Counted from the first letter of the stretch, positions 1 through 8,196 are shown. The stretch: DNA of 12,500 nt from Chromera velia (GCA_018398765.1 JAHBMJ010005484.1:1-12500), one strand, 5' to 3'. Made by a program: numbers and translations. Notes: generated by a model not told the origin, from the sequence alone.

Positions 1-2209
1 CACCACCTGTCCCCTCGTCCTCGTCGTCCTCTCTGCCTCTCTTCTTCCCCCCCCTCTCGTTCGTGGCAGGGGATGTGGTCAGCGAAACAAGAGGAGAAGG
101 TGCCTCCTCAGCAACCTCTCCCCCTCCTTCTTCTTCATCGCTCGACTCAGAATGAACTAGGGTTCTTCCCCTATGGATTTGCTGAGTGCCCACCTGCCTG
201 GTCCCTTGCCCCCCCCCTCCCCGAAAGGCTCCCGAAAGAATATAGGAAATCATTGACCACGCTTTTCCTCCAGGGGACTGCTCTCTTTCTTTTCCGTCCC
301 CACCCTCTGCGCGTGCCCGCTTCGCCTGCTTTGACCACCCCTCCACCTTCTCCCGTCTCATCACTTCATCCAAATCTTCCCCCTCCCCCGGCTTATCACA
401 AAAATGCCAGTCATCCCAGTTCTCACCCCCTCCTTCTCCGTCCATTTTTTCTCCTACAAATGTTGACCCCCCCCTCACCTCCTGTTTCACCACCGACGCC
501 GCAACTGCTGAAGATGAGGCAGAAGAGGAAGAGGAAGAGGAGGAAGAAGAAGCAGAGGAGGACGAGGAGGCCCCTGTCACCTCTTCACTGCCTCGCTCCA
601 ACCCCCCCATTCTCCCCTCCCTCTCCCCCCGCTCCCCTCCCACTGTCAACCCACTGAACAGCTGACCGGACAACACAGCTCCACCCCCCGCAGCTCCTGG
701 ACCACCTCCCACCGTGATGAGAGCAGACGGGGACGGGGTTCCAAACCCTACCCCAACCCCCCTTGCTGCTGCTGGGAACGTCTGACTGGCCGCTTTGCTG
801 CACGGGATCCGATCCCGGTGCTCTAGCTTGTGCTTTTTCATCTCATACGCTCCGACGGGGGGGCTGGAAGTCTGCCCCCGTCTCCCAACGAAAAACAACC
901 CCCACCAGTCCTCCACAGCTAGCTGAGACTCGGAAGAAGAGGAAGAGGAAGAAGCAGGGAGGGGAAGACTCGCTTTCACCTTCTCTCCGTCGAGTTGGAA
1001 GGGCTGTCCTTCCATCACTTGCCCTCCCTTCGCAGCCAGTTGAAAAGCACTGCTGCACAGTTGAATGACACGCTCCCGAACTGCCTTTTCACTCCTCCCT
1101 CTACACTGGACTTGGAACCTGATCACACCTAACTGAACAGACGATGAAGCAGCGGGGCGCTTCTCCTTCAGCCCCTCTATCCACTCCTCCCGCCCCCCCA
1201 TCTCCATACGTAGGCTCTCTTCTGTCTCATCTAGGTACATCCCCCACCGCTCAGGATGGGCAGCGTTTTTCTGCTAAAGCACCTTGATTGAAAGACCAAG
1301 AGAAGGCCCCTCGGAAAGGGATACGAAGTACGGACGGATTGTTTGACGAATCTGTTTTGGAACAGAAACCTGACGGTCCGCGTTGTTTCTCTCCAGCGCT
1401 TCTCTGTCCCCATCTGCCAGCACAACAACCAGGTTGAGGGGAAACATTTGCAAAAAGAGTTCGGCACTCGAGATCGGGGGGTTGGGGCAGAATTGCAGTC
1501 GAACGTCAATGAAAGCAATCCGATGAGTCTTGCACAGATCCCACAACCCCCTCCCTCCCACGCTACCCATCCATGTACACCTCCAAGCCTCCCACTGCTC
1601 ATGAAGGGACCTGTGAAGGCCCTGCAGAAATTCCTGTGAAGTCGGCACGGGACGGTGGAACTCTGCACTTATGCTGAGAACGCACTTGCCAGTTGTGGCA
1701 TTGTTTTCCATCCGCTGTAAATGTTCCAGACAGACTTTGGGGGAAGGGATACCGCCCTGAAAGTCACGAAACTCTACCCACAGTGAACGTGGGTCGAGGT
1801 TTCTATTGGCAACTGTCAGGAAAATATTCGTGAAGGCATGGGCAGCCTGTTGTTGGCCGTCTCCTCCCCCCAAAACCTGAGCGATCACTGCGGGACTGAG
1901 TGCTGTCTTTCCCCGACTGGCTGTATTGTGATGACTGCCGATGGACTGTAATTCTGCAGTGATGAGGCACGTACGGAAAACATCCAATAAAAAAAGCGCG
2001 AAGGAAGGAAAGAAGAGACGCCTGAATGTCTCTGCATGTGCATGCTAGCGGCTCTCAAGTTGTCTTGGCACAGAAAGGAAGGGAAGCTATTCGTTGCACA
2101 GCTAGACAAGCACACTGCAAGAATTGGCAGAAAGCGGTTGGTTGTGAGACTTACCAAATTGCACAGCGACCCTCAACCGGGTATACTGTTGATTGTTGGG
2201 AGAACTCAT
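1..2209 (-). CDS. Gene A, copy 1: unrecognised, probably nuclear protein with low-complexity tail; two exons, 3' end beyond the window
   Basis: I do not recognise this protein. Model: exon 1 is 2209-2155 (ATG at 2209, 18 codons plus one base), then a GT-AG intron 2154-1954, then exon 2 from 1953, which stays open to base 1 except for one TAG at 1276-1274 (codon 245). Reading on through that TAG gives at least 670 codons with no other stop. The first 330 or so residues look globular. Further on come a Ser run and a VEDWWGLFF motif (near residue 367), a Gly/Pro-rich stretch after MKKHKLEHRDRIPCSK (from residue 390), a second Ser run (about 480-501, bases 508-572), acidic and Trp patches (ENWDDWHF), and basic clusters (KQAKRAR) like nuclear localisation signals. 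Coding is supported by the long open frame and by copy 2, which shows the same frame, no TAG, and an in-frame 12-bp indel. The gene is divergent to the DUF2817 gene. The exon structure and start are inferred. The TAG may be intronic, a real nonsense mutation, or a sequence error. Confidence 0.68.
1274..1324 (-). other. In-frame TAG in gene A copy 1, or alternatively a 51-nt intron
   Basis: The minus strand reads GTG CTT TAG CAG here, whereas copy 2 (5810-5860) has CAG in place of TAG. The frame is open on both sides for hundreds of codons. One explanation is a nonsense mutation (a C-to-T change on the coding strand). Another is a 51-nt phase-0 intron from GTATCC (1324) to CTTTAG (1274), whose acceptor would be TAG here and CAG in copy 2. 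Three of the few substitutions between the copies cluster in the last 31 bp of this interval, which would suit intron sequence. The donor is weak, so neither explanation is secure. Confidence 0.45.
1954..2154 (-). other. Predicted spliceosomal intron of gene A copy 1 (201 nt)
   Basis: On the minus strand the donor reads G|GTAAGT (2154 downwards) and the acceptor is CATCACTGCAG|AA ending at 1954, behind a pyrimidine-rich stretch. It joins exon 1 in phase 1 to the exact frame that stays open for nearly 2 kb. An earlier acceptor, TTCTTGCAG (40-nt intron), is also canonical but leads into a frame that stops near 1885. Confidence 0.6.
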
Positions 2210-2796
2210 CGATCGAGACCGAAGATTTGAAAAGATAGACGCCCCAGGCCGTGAAGGAAAACACGGAAACAATATGAGCCTGCTTTCGATCCACTGGAAG
2301 AGTTTTGAACAGCACTGAACAGCACTCTTCTTGCTCGAAAATTCCTCAAACAAGCACGACGAAAAAAGGCATCAACCAGAACATCCCCGTTCAGTTCTCA
2401 GCTAGTGTTGAGCTGCCCAGAGTGGCAACTCAGTCGGCCGTCCCCACCGACTTTCCCCATTTGGAAAATCGAAGTGCAAAGGCGTTCACAGAAAACAACC
2501 TGCTCATACATGTAAGACATGCACAGCTTATCAAGTTCACACACAATCGACGGGGTATCACAGTCGTCACTGTCACACTGTGAAATACTGTGAAGAGGGC
2601 TTTTACTGCTCGCGGCGCGCGGCGTCCGGAAGACCCCGCAGATGAGCCCGGACTGGATGTGAGGAGGGGGCCGGGGCCAGGCGGGGTCCTGCAGGGATGC
2701 ATGGTTATGCAGGCCTCATTGCATGCCAAGAATGTTTGCAGGGGGGGGGCCGGCCGGGCGCGCACCAACAATAATTTTAGATTTTTTTTTCCGAAT

Positions 2797-2870
2797 CATG
2801 CATGCATGCATGCCATTAAATTGCCATTAATGCAAAATGAATTGATTCGATACATGCATGTATGCATGCA
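2797..2870. repeat. ATGCATGC-type simple repeats
   Basis: CATGCATGCATGCATGCC begins at about 2798, and TACATGCATGTATGCATGCA follows at 2851. These self-complementary alternating purine-pyrimidine tracts lie just before the TA repeat. Confidence 0.8.
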
Positions 2871-2875
2871 TCATT

Positions 2876-2927
2876 GCATATATATATATATATATATATA
2901 CATGTATATATATATATATATGCATGC
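2876..2927. repeat. Imperfect palindromic (TA)n microsatellite centred on ACATGT
   Basis: Two alternating AT runs (2878-2900 and 2905-2921) flank ACATGT and are bounded by GCAT on the left and ATGCATGCGCGCG on the right. The whole block can fold back on itself as a cruciform or hairpin. It lies about 140 bp upstream of the DUF2817 start. Confidence 0.85.
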
Positions 2928-3061
2928 GCGCGTGTCCTTATTTCGATCAATTAATAAAATACAAGTCGGCCTCGATCCGTCGGAAAGGGGATGATCATTG
3001 TGGAAACCTTTCGTGGAAGAATCACTGATCTCTCCCGTTTTGCTTTTTTGAACCCCTTTGA

Positions 3062-4592
3062 ATGACCTTTCAAGTTGGTAAGATGAGGGCAGGCGCTTTT
3101 CTCGCGGCGTGCGTTTTGGCGTCTCTCGCCACCAACGTTTTGTGCCTCCGGTTCAAAAAAATGCGCTTGAGAGAAGGCAGTATCCAGCTAGACGAAAATT
3201 GCTTCAGCACAACGTACAAAGAGGGCAGGTCGAAGTTTCTCGACGCCTTTGCACAGGCACAATCAGCGTTGAGTGAATCCGGACTTCACCTCCACATCAC
3301 AAGTGTTCCTCTGGGTACCGTGTCCACAGGCCCAAACGACGAAACACTCTTCACAGACTTTGTCACCCTTTCTAAGGTGGCACCTGAGAGCGATGGCAAG
3401 CTCTCTGGAGTTGAAAACCTGCTCATACACTCCTCGGGCGTCCATGGAGTCGAGGGGTATGCAGGTAACGGCATTCAAGTTTGCATCCTCAGAGCACTGG
3501 CTTCCGGGTCTCTGACCCTGTCCCCGTCTCTAACTGATGCCGTCCTCTTTGTCCACGTAGTCAACCCCTACGGTATGGCGTACTATCGTCGGTGGAACGA
3601 GAACAACGTCGACCTGAATAGAAACCATATGCTCACTCCAGGTGCCCATCAGGCACAACCCGTCAATCAGGCCTACCTGAAGATTCACAATATGCTTATG
3701 GACCCCAAACGGGTTCTACAAGAACGCAATCAAAACCATACTCAAGGCCTGGTGGGAGTCCAAGAAGCTCAGCCCCTCCGCAGGTTTCCAGACGATCAAG
3801 CAAGCCCTTGCGGGTGGTCAGTATGTAAAAGAGGAAGGTTTATTTTATGGTGGCAAACAGCTTGAAGCAGGGCCGCAGCATTGGTTCGAGACCATGAAAA
3901 GCCTCGGTCTCCCTGGCACTGCCGAGAGCGGTGTGAAGAAAGTAGTGCACATTGACGTGCACACAGGGCTTGGACCAAAGGGGTTTGATTCCCTTCTTTC
4001 CCTTGAGTCAGGAAAAAAATCCCTCTCAGAGGAGACTCAAGGGGCAGCTGCGATCTTTGACAGCAGCCACATCGCTCCCCAGACCAGCGTAGCATACGCA
4101 ACTTTCGGATCGAGTCAGCAGGGCATTCGGGAGTTCTTCCCCGAGCCTGTGGAGGTGGTGTCCATATGTGAGGAGTTTGGCACGATTGGGTCGATAGCGA
4201 TTGTGAACAAACTGAGGCAGGAGAATGTATACTGGCAGGGATTCCGAAAGACCCACGCCGTGCCGGAGGAATTTCAAAGTCAACGCAGCAAAGAGACAGA
4301 ACCCCGAATTTCCGACGCATCAAAGAAAGAAGTGCTCGACGCTTTCTTCATGGCAGATGACCCCAAGTGGCTCTCCTCAGTGGCCTACCGAGGTCTGCGT
4401 GTGTTTGTGCAGGGGGCAATTGCAATGGGGGTGGCGCCAGAGGGCACGATCACGGAGGTGGGTGGTACGAGTCCCGACTACTGTGGAGGGAAGTGGGTCG
4501 GAGAGGGGGGTGCGTGTCCGGTGGACATGTCAAGCAACACGAAACCCGAAGAGAGGGACCCTGACGACGAGTTGTTCAACTTTTACGACTAG
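3062..4592 (+). CDS. DUF2817 / M14-like zinc carboxypeptidase-fold protein with signal peptide, interrupted by a one-base frameshift
   Basis: The family belongs to the zinc-dependent M14 carboxypeptidase-like fold; the substrate is unknown. If one extra base at 3703-3710 is discounted the protein has 509 residues. Visible motifs: SSGVHGVEG (HxxE zinc ligands H128 and E131), RRWNENNVDLNRN (177-188, the family's substrate-binding region), HIDVHTGLG (296 onward, candidate third ligand H300), and EEFGTIG (E370/E371, candidate catalytic Glu). Residues 8-28 form a signal peptide (positive start, Ala/Leu core, small residues before Cys), so Met8 at 3083 is a likely start; 3062 gives seven extra residues. 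The C-terminus is acidic (from PEERDPDDE). Frame 1 (3062-3706) stays open only to a stop at 3865, while family-like sequence continues from 3714 in another frame (GFYKNAIKT...) to TAG at 4590. An intron fits this join poorly. Confidence 0.87.
3703..3710 (+). other. Frameshift site in the DUF2817 gene (one extra C or A)
   Basis: The sequence GACCCCAAACGGG has a C run followed by an A run. Removing one C or one A gives Asp-Pro-Asn-Gly-Phe-Tyr and moves smoothly from the first reading frame to the second. As written, the first frame continues into unrelated residues and stops at 3865. A homopolymer sequencing error is the simplest explanation; a true inactivating mutation is the alternative. Confidence 0.8.
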
Positions 4593-5459
4593 TCAGGAAG
4601 GAAGAGGGGGCATGCAAAAAACAGTTTGGGGGCAGTATGAGCTGATGAGTGAAAGGAGAGACAAAAAGCCTTGCAGAGAGCTAGGTATGCAGATGTGCAT
4701 GGTAGACCGGGGAGCATGTGAAGATGCGTCATGGGGATCTCCATGTGTCTTCATGTAAGGTTTTCGGATAGGGAAAGATGACTGGGAAGAGAAGGAAATT
4801 CGCCCGCAGCCCGGTAGGGCAGCAGGCTATTGATTTCAACTTGAGTATGCAGGGCCAGGGAAGCATGTTTTCCTCCAGAAAGAGAGAGCAACACTTGCAG
4901 GACATATTCATGGAGGCCCCTCCAGCAGGCCACAGCTGTTGTATCTTCGCGTTGCAGTTAATTACTACTGGCCCTTTACATAGGGCAACAAGAAACGCGC
5001 TTAAGTTTGTCTCCCATCTAAGTATGACTTGCTTGCTATCTGGCAGTATCGACACTCGACTGCTGTAGTAGCCCTATTGCATTATAGCCCAGAAGGACTA
5101 TGCATAACTATGAGTTTGCTGGTGGAACTGTGAACGATTTTGCAAGACACTAAGCAAGACAATGCAAGCTAAAATCAATCAATCAATCAAAATTCAAGTA
5201 AATCACGGTGAATACGCTTTGTCCGCGTAGTTTGGTACAACAAACTTTGTATACCTTTTTCTTTTTTTTCTTTTAAAAAAACTTATTTCACGTCCTAGTA
5301 GGCTAGCAAGACTAGTAGCACGAATCTAATAATAGTTAAGTGGCTTTTCCTTTTTTATCTTAGAGCACCATGCAATGATAAAAAAACTAATGAAAAAATC
5401 AGAATCATGACACAATGAAATTTTAAATTAATAGTAAAATTAAGCAGTAAAAAAAACAG
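4593..5459. other. 3' flank of DUF2817 gene copy 1, no gene seen
   Basis: The first 200 bp or so are likely 3' UTR and are identical to copy 2; the rest becomes AT-rich with poly-T and poly-A runs (about 5250-5460). There is an (AATC)n microsatellite at 5173-5190 that copy 2 lacks. Short open frames here do not resemble proteins and are not kept in copy 2 beyond what near-identity would give. Confidence 0.65.
5173..5190. repeat. (AATC)n microsatellite, present only in copy 1 of the duplication
   Basis: Four tandem AATC units lie within the 3' flank of copy 1. The corresponding position in copy 2 (near 7363) lacks them, one of the clearest length differences between the copies. Confidence 0.85.
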
Positions 5460-6489
5460 GAAGAGGAAGAGGAAGAAGCAGGGAGGGGAAGACTCGCTCT
5501 CACCTTCTCTCCATCGAGTTGGAAGGGCTGTCCTTCCATCACTTGCCCTCCCTTCGCAGCCAGTTGAAAGGCACTGCTGCACAGTTGAATAACACGCTCC
5601 CGAACTGCCTCTTCACTCCCTAGTTCACTCCTCCCTCTGCACTGGACTTGGAACCTGATCACACCTAACTGAACAGACGATGAAGCAGCGGGGCGCTTCT
5701 CCTTCAGCCCCTCTATATACTCCTCCCGCCCCCCCATCTCCATACGTAGGCTCTCTTCTGTCTTATCTAGGTACATCCCCCACCGCTCAGGATGGGCAGC
5801 GTTTTTCTGCTGAAGCACCTTGATTGAAGGACCGAGAGAAGGCCCCTCGGAAAGGGATACGAAGTACGGACGGATTGTTTGACGAATCTGTTTTGGAACA
5901 GAAACCTGACGGTCCGCGTTGTTTCTCTCCAGCGCTTCTCTGTCCCCATCTGCCAGCACAACAACCAGGTTGAGGGGAAACATTTGCAAAAAGAGTTCGG
6001 CACTCGAGATCGGGGGGTTGGGGCGGAATTGCAGTCGAACGTCAATGAAAGCAATCCGATGAGTCTTGCACAGATCCCACAACCCCCTCCCTCCCACGCT
6101 ACCCATCCATGTACACCTCCAAGCCTCCCACTGCTCATGAAGGGACCTGTGAAGGCCCTGCAGAAATTCCTGTGAAGTCGGCACGGGACGGTGGAACTCT
6201 GCACTTATGCTGAGAACGCACTTGCCAGTTGTGGCATTGTTTTCCATCCGCTGTAAATGTTCCAGACAGACTTTGGGGGAAGGGATACCGCCCTGAAAGT
6301 CACGAAACTCTACCCACAGTGAACGTGGGTCGAGGTTTCTATTGGCAACTGTCAGGAAAATATTCGTGAAGGCATGGGCAGCCTGTTGTTGGCCGTCTCC
6401 TCCCCCCAAAACCTGAGCGATCACTGCGGGACTGAGTGCTGTCTTTCCCCGACTGGCTGTATTGTGATGACTGCCGATAGACTGTAATT
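5423..6489 (-). pseudogene. Gene A, copy 2: exon 2 fragment, C-terminus cut off by the duplication junction
   Basis: The frame matches codons 19 to about 357 of gene A copy 1, starting at the same splice acceptor (TGCAG at 6495-6490). It has CAG where copy 1 has the in-frame TAG. It carries a 12-bp insertion (adds four residues, giving RSELGSEEAVRE), which keeps the frame. At 5460 the homology ends inside the first Ser run and the frame continues into unrelated AT-rich sequence (CFFYCLILLLI) to a stop near 5423. The Trp motif, Gly/Pro region, second Ser run and acidic tail of copy 1 are lost. Exon 1 is not visible and would lie in the sequence missing at the N. The product, if any, would be a truncated form, so I call it a pseudogene with moderate confidence. 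Confidence 0.62.
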
Positions 6490-6534
6490 CTGCAGTGATG
6501 AGGCACGTACGGAAAACATCCAATAAAAAAAGCG

Positions 6535-6535
6535 N
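6535..6535. other. Assembly gap (single N) inside copy 2
   Basis: The only ambiguous base in the window sits exactly where sequence matching 1998 is followed by sequence matching 4331. A join at one N between two non-adjacent parts of a repeated unit is typical of a scaffold gap of unknown size. The expected missing content is the counterpart of 1999-4330, that is gene A exon 1 and intron, the divergent promoter region and most of the second DUF2817 gene. A real deletion is possible but would not explain the N. Confidence 0.8.
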
Positions 6536-6797
6536 AGTGCTCGACGCTTTCTTCATGGCAGATGACCCCAAGTGGCTCTCCTCAGTGGCCTACCGAGGTC
6601 TGCGTGTGTTTGTGCAGGGGGCAATTGCAATGGGGGTGGCGCCAGAGGGCACGATCACGGAGGTGGGTGGTACGAGTCCCGACTACTGTGGAGGGAAGTG
6701 GGTCGGAGAGGGGGGTGCGTGTCCGGTGGACATGTCAAGCAACACGAAACCCGAAGAGAGGGACCCTGACGACGAGTTGTTCAACTTTTACGACTAG
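6536..6797 (+). CDS. DUF2817 protein, copy 2: last 86 codons only (5' part missing at assembly gap)
   Basis: From VLDAFFMADD to the TAG at 6795-6797 the translation is identical to residues 424-509 of copy 1, and I see no nucleotide difference in this stretch. The catalytic motifs lie in the missing upstream part. An open frame that crosses the N from gene A antisense sequence (starting about 6495) is an artefact of the join. If the gap hides the rest, this is an intact or nearly intact paralogue; if the deletion is real, it is a dead 3' fragment. Confidence 0.75.
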
Positions 6798-7632
6798 TCA
6801 GGAAGGAAGAGGGGGCATGCAAAAAACAGTTTGGGGGCAGTATGAGCTGATGAGTGAAAGGAGAGACAAAAAGCCTTGCAGAGAGCTAGGTATGCAGATG
6901 TGCATGGTAGACCGGGGAGCATGTGAAGATGCGTCATGGGGATCTCCATGTGTCTTCATGTAAGGTTTTCGGATAGGGAAAGATGACTGGGAAGAGAAGG
7001 AAGTTCGCCCGCAGCCCGGTAGGGCAGCAGGCTGTTGATTTCAACTTGAGTATGCAGGGCCAGGGAAGCATGTTTTCCTCCAGAAAGAGAGAGCAGCACT
7101 TGCAGGACATATTCATGGAGGCCCCTCCAGCAGGCCACAGCTGTTGTATCTTCGCGTTGCAGTTAAATACTGCTGGCCCTTTACATAGAGCGACAAGAAA
7201 GGCGCTTAAGGTTGTCTCCCATCTAAGTATGACTTGCTTGCTATCTGGCAGTATCTGCACTCGACTGCTGTAGTAGCCCTATTGCATTATAGCCCAAACT
7301 ATGAGTTTGCTGGTGGAACTGTGAACGATTTTGCAAGACACTAGGCAAGACAATGCAAGCCAAAATGCAAATAAATCACGGTGAATATGCTTTGTCCGCG
7401 TAGTTTGGTACAACTAACTTTGTATACCTTTTTCTTTTTTTTCTTTTAAAAAAACTTATTTCACGTCCTAGTAGGCTAGCAGACTAGTAGCACGAATCTA
7501 ATAATAGTTAAGTGGCTTTTCTTTTTTTATCTTAGAGCATCATGCAATGATAAAAAAAGTAATGAAAAAATCAGAATCATAACACAATGAAATTTTAAAT
7601 TAATAGTAAAATTAAAGCAGTAAAAAAAACAG
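6798..7632. other. 3' flank of DUF2817 gene copy 2, no gene seen
   Basis: It is collinear with 4593-5459 but, from about the counterpart of 4798 onward, carries many substitutions and small deletions (14, 18 and 1 bp) and one 1-bp insertion. An AATAAA hexamer occurs near 7370 inside CAAATAAATC; copy 1 has a different sequence there. No coding potential is apparent. Confidence 0.65.
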
Positions 7633-7917
7633 TATTAAAAATAAATATACGATACCTATATGCGTCAATGCAAATATGTTGAATCATTGTTGATACGGTA
7701 AGACTATAAACACTTAACTTTTATGAATGAATGAATGAATGAATGAAGTTGGCTTTACTAGAGTGGAGCCGTGCTCCTAGCAGCCCATGTTCATGCAAGA
7801 GATCATCAATCACTCAACTTTAGAGATAAGGCTAAGCACGAAATCCCCTGAAGTGCTCGCTTGGTGAGCTCACATATATAGTTATATCAATAGAATATGA
7901 CAAAAAGGCTATAAAAT
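7633..7917. other. AT-rich spacer with (GAAT)n microsatellite, no gene
   Basis: This is unique sequence after the duplicated unit. About six tandem GAAT units lie at 7724-7747. The rest is AT-rich with no convincing open frame or RNA fold. Confidence 0.6.
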
Positions 7918-8196
7918 GTATGTAGCCCTAGGCGACGCACAGTGGCAGTGATACGTAAAAAAAAAAAAGAATAGGCATATCAAAATTTTTTTTTTCTTGT
8001 TTTTTTTTTTGTCTGGTGGTCAAAGGTCCAAACAAACTTAGCAAAGGTGGGTTTTGTAGTTAGATGTGTTTTTATCATATATTTGGCACTTCCAATAAAA
8101 TAATAAAAAAAAATAAAAAATATTAGGCTTCTCAAGATTTTTTTTCTTCTTTTTTTTTATCACTATGCGTCGCCTAGACGTAGCCTAGTATGTAGC
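7918..8196. mobile_element. Candidate MITE-like element with 17-bp inverted ends and 9-bp flanking direct repeats
   Basis: CTAGGCGACGCACAGTG (7928-7944) is the reverse complement, with one mismatch, of CACTATGCGTCGCCTAG (8161-8177). The sequence GTATGTAGC occurs directly outside both ends (7918-7926 and 8188-8196), as a target-site duplication would. The element of about 261 bp has no open frame. Inside, each end carries an A-rich run followed by a T-rich run, including a repeated motif similar to TAGGC-T-TCAA-A(T)n (about 7971 and 8124). Nine-bp duplications are typical of Mutator-like elements, but the inverted ends are short and 10 extra bases follow the right one, so the class is uncertain. 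Confidence 0.55.

Larger units (their letters stand above)
2210..3061. promoter_or_regulatory. Head-to-head intergenic region between gene A and the DUF2817 gene (putative bidirectional promoter)
   Basis: These 850 bases separate two divergent start codons, so both promoters should lie here. From left to right there is an ordinary mixed-composition stretch (2210-2590), a GC-rich island with GGCGCGCGGCG and CCGGCCGGGCGCGC motifs (about 2610-2765), TGCATGCA repeats, a long alternating (TA)n palindrome, and a C/T-rich approach to the DUF2817 start. I could not identify a specific TATA box or initiator, because the TA repeat masks any such motif. Confidence 0.5.
936..5459. repeat. Tandem duplication, copy 1 (complete unit, about 4.52 kb)
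   Basis: Bases 936-1998 reappear at 5460-6534, and 4331-5459 reappear at 6536-7632, in the same order and orientation. The second copy begins immediately after the first ends. The unit carries the 5' three-quarters or so of the visible gene A, the divergent intergenic region, the whole DUF2817 gene and about 870 bp of 3' flank. At the junction, the left partner is shared up to ...aaaaacag (5459) and the right partner from gaagagg (5460). There is essentially no microhomology, so a non-homologous join is likely to have created the duplication. Confidence 0.93.
5460..7632. repeat. Tandem duplication, copy 2 (interrupted by N at 6535; middle 2332 bp missing)
   Basis: It matches 936-1998 with a 12-bp insertion and about a dozen substitutions, then breaks at the N. 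It resumes as the counterpart of 4331-5459 with net 32 bp lost through indels. Divergence is concentrated at the outer ends; the parts adjoining the N are nearly identical to copy 1. After 7632 the similarity stops, which marks the true right end of the unit. Confidence 0.93.

Noticed and set aside
73-657. Pro/Ser/Lys-rich 194-codon plus-strand frame
   Set aside because: It is the antisense shadow of the minus-strand gene A tail; its Lys/Arg run and Pro runs are simply the reverse of poly-Ser and Gly-rich codons.
585-803. 72-codon minus-strand Gly-rich frame
   Set aside because: It is a shifted frame of gene A; the true frame reads MKKHKLEHRDRIPCSK and stays open on both sides.
1231-1668. 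Frame of 145 codons on the minus strand, repeated at 5767-6204
   Set aside because: It is conserved between copies only because the DNA is nearly identical; it overlaps the better-supported gene A frame.
1274-1987. Possible ketohexokinase/PfkB similarity of gene A around LWVEFRDF...LSISAEFHRP
   Set aside because: One short stretch loosely resembles sugar kinases, but no GAGD catalytic motif or other family signature follows, so no function is assigned.
4225-4758. 177-codon frame overlapping the DUF2817 3' end
   Set aside because: It is an out-of-frame shadow of the DUF2817 coding region extended into the 3' flank.
6495-6797. Apparent 100-codon protein crossing the N at 6535
   Set aside because: It joins antisense gene A sequence to the DUF2817 3' end through an assembly gap and is not a biological fusion.
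7853-7880. GTGCTCGCTT...CACATATA resembling the 5' end of U6 snRNA
   Set aside because: The essential ACAGAGA box and the rest of U6 are absent; the match of about 10 bases plus a short tail can be chance.
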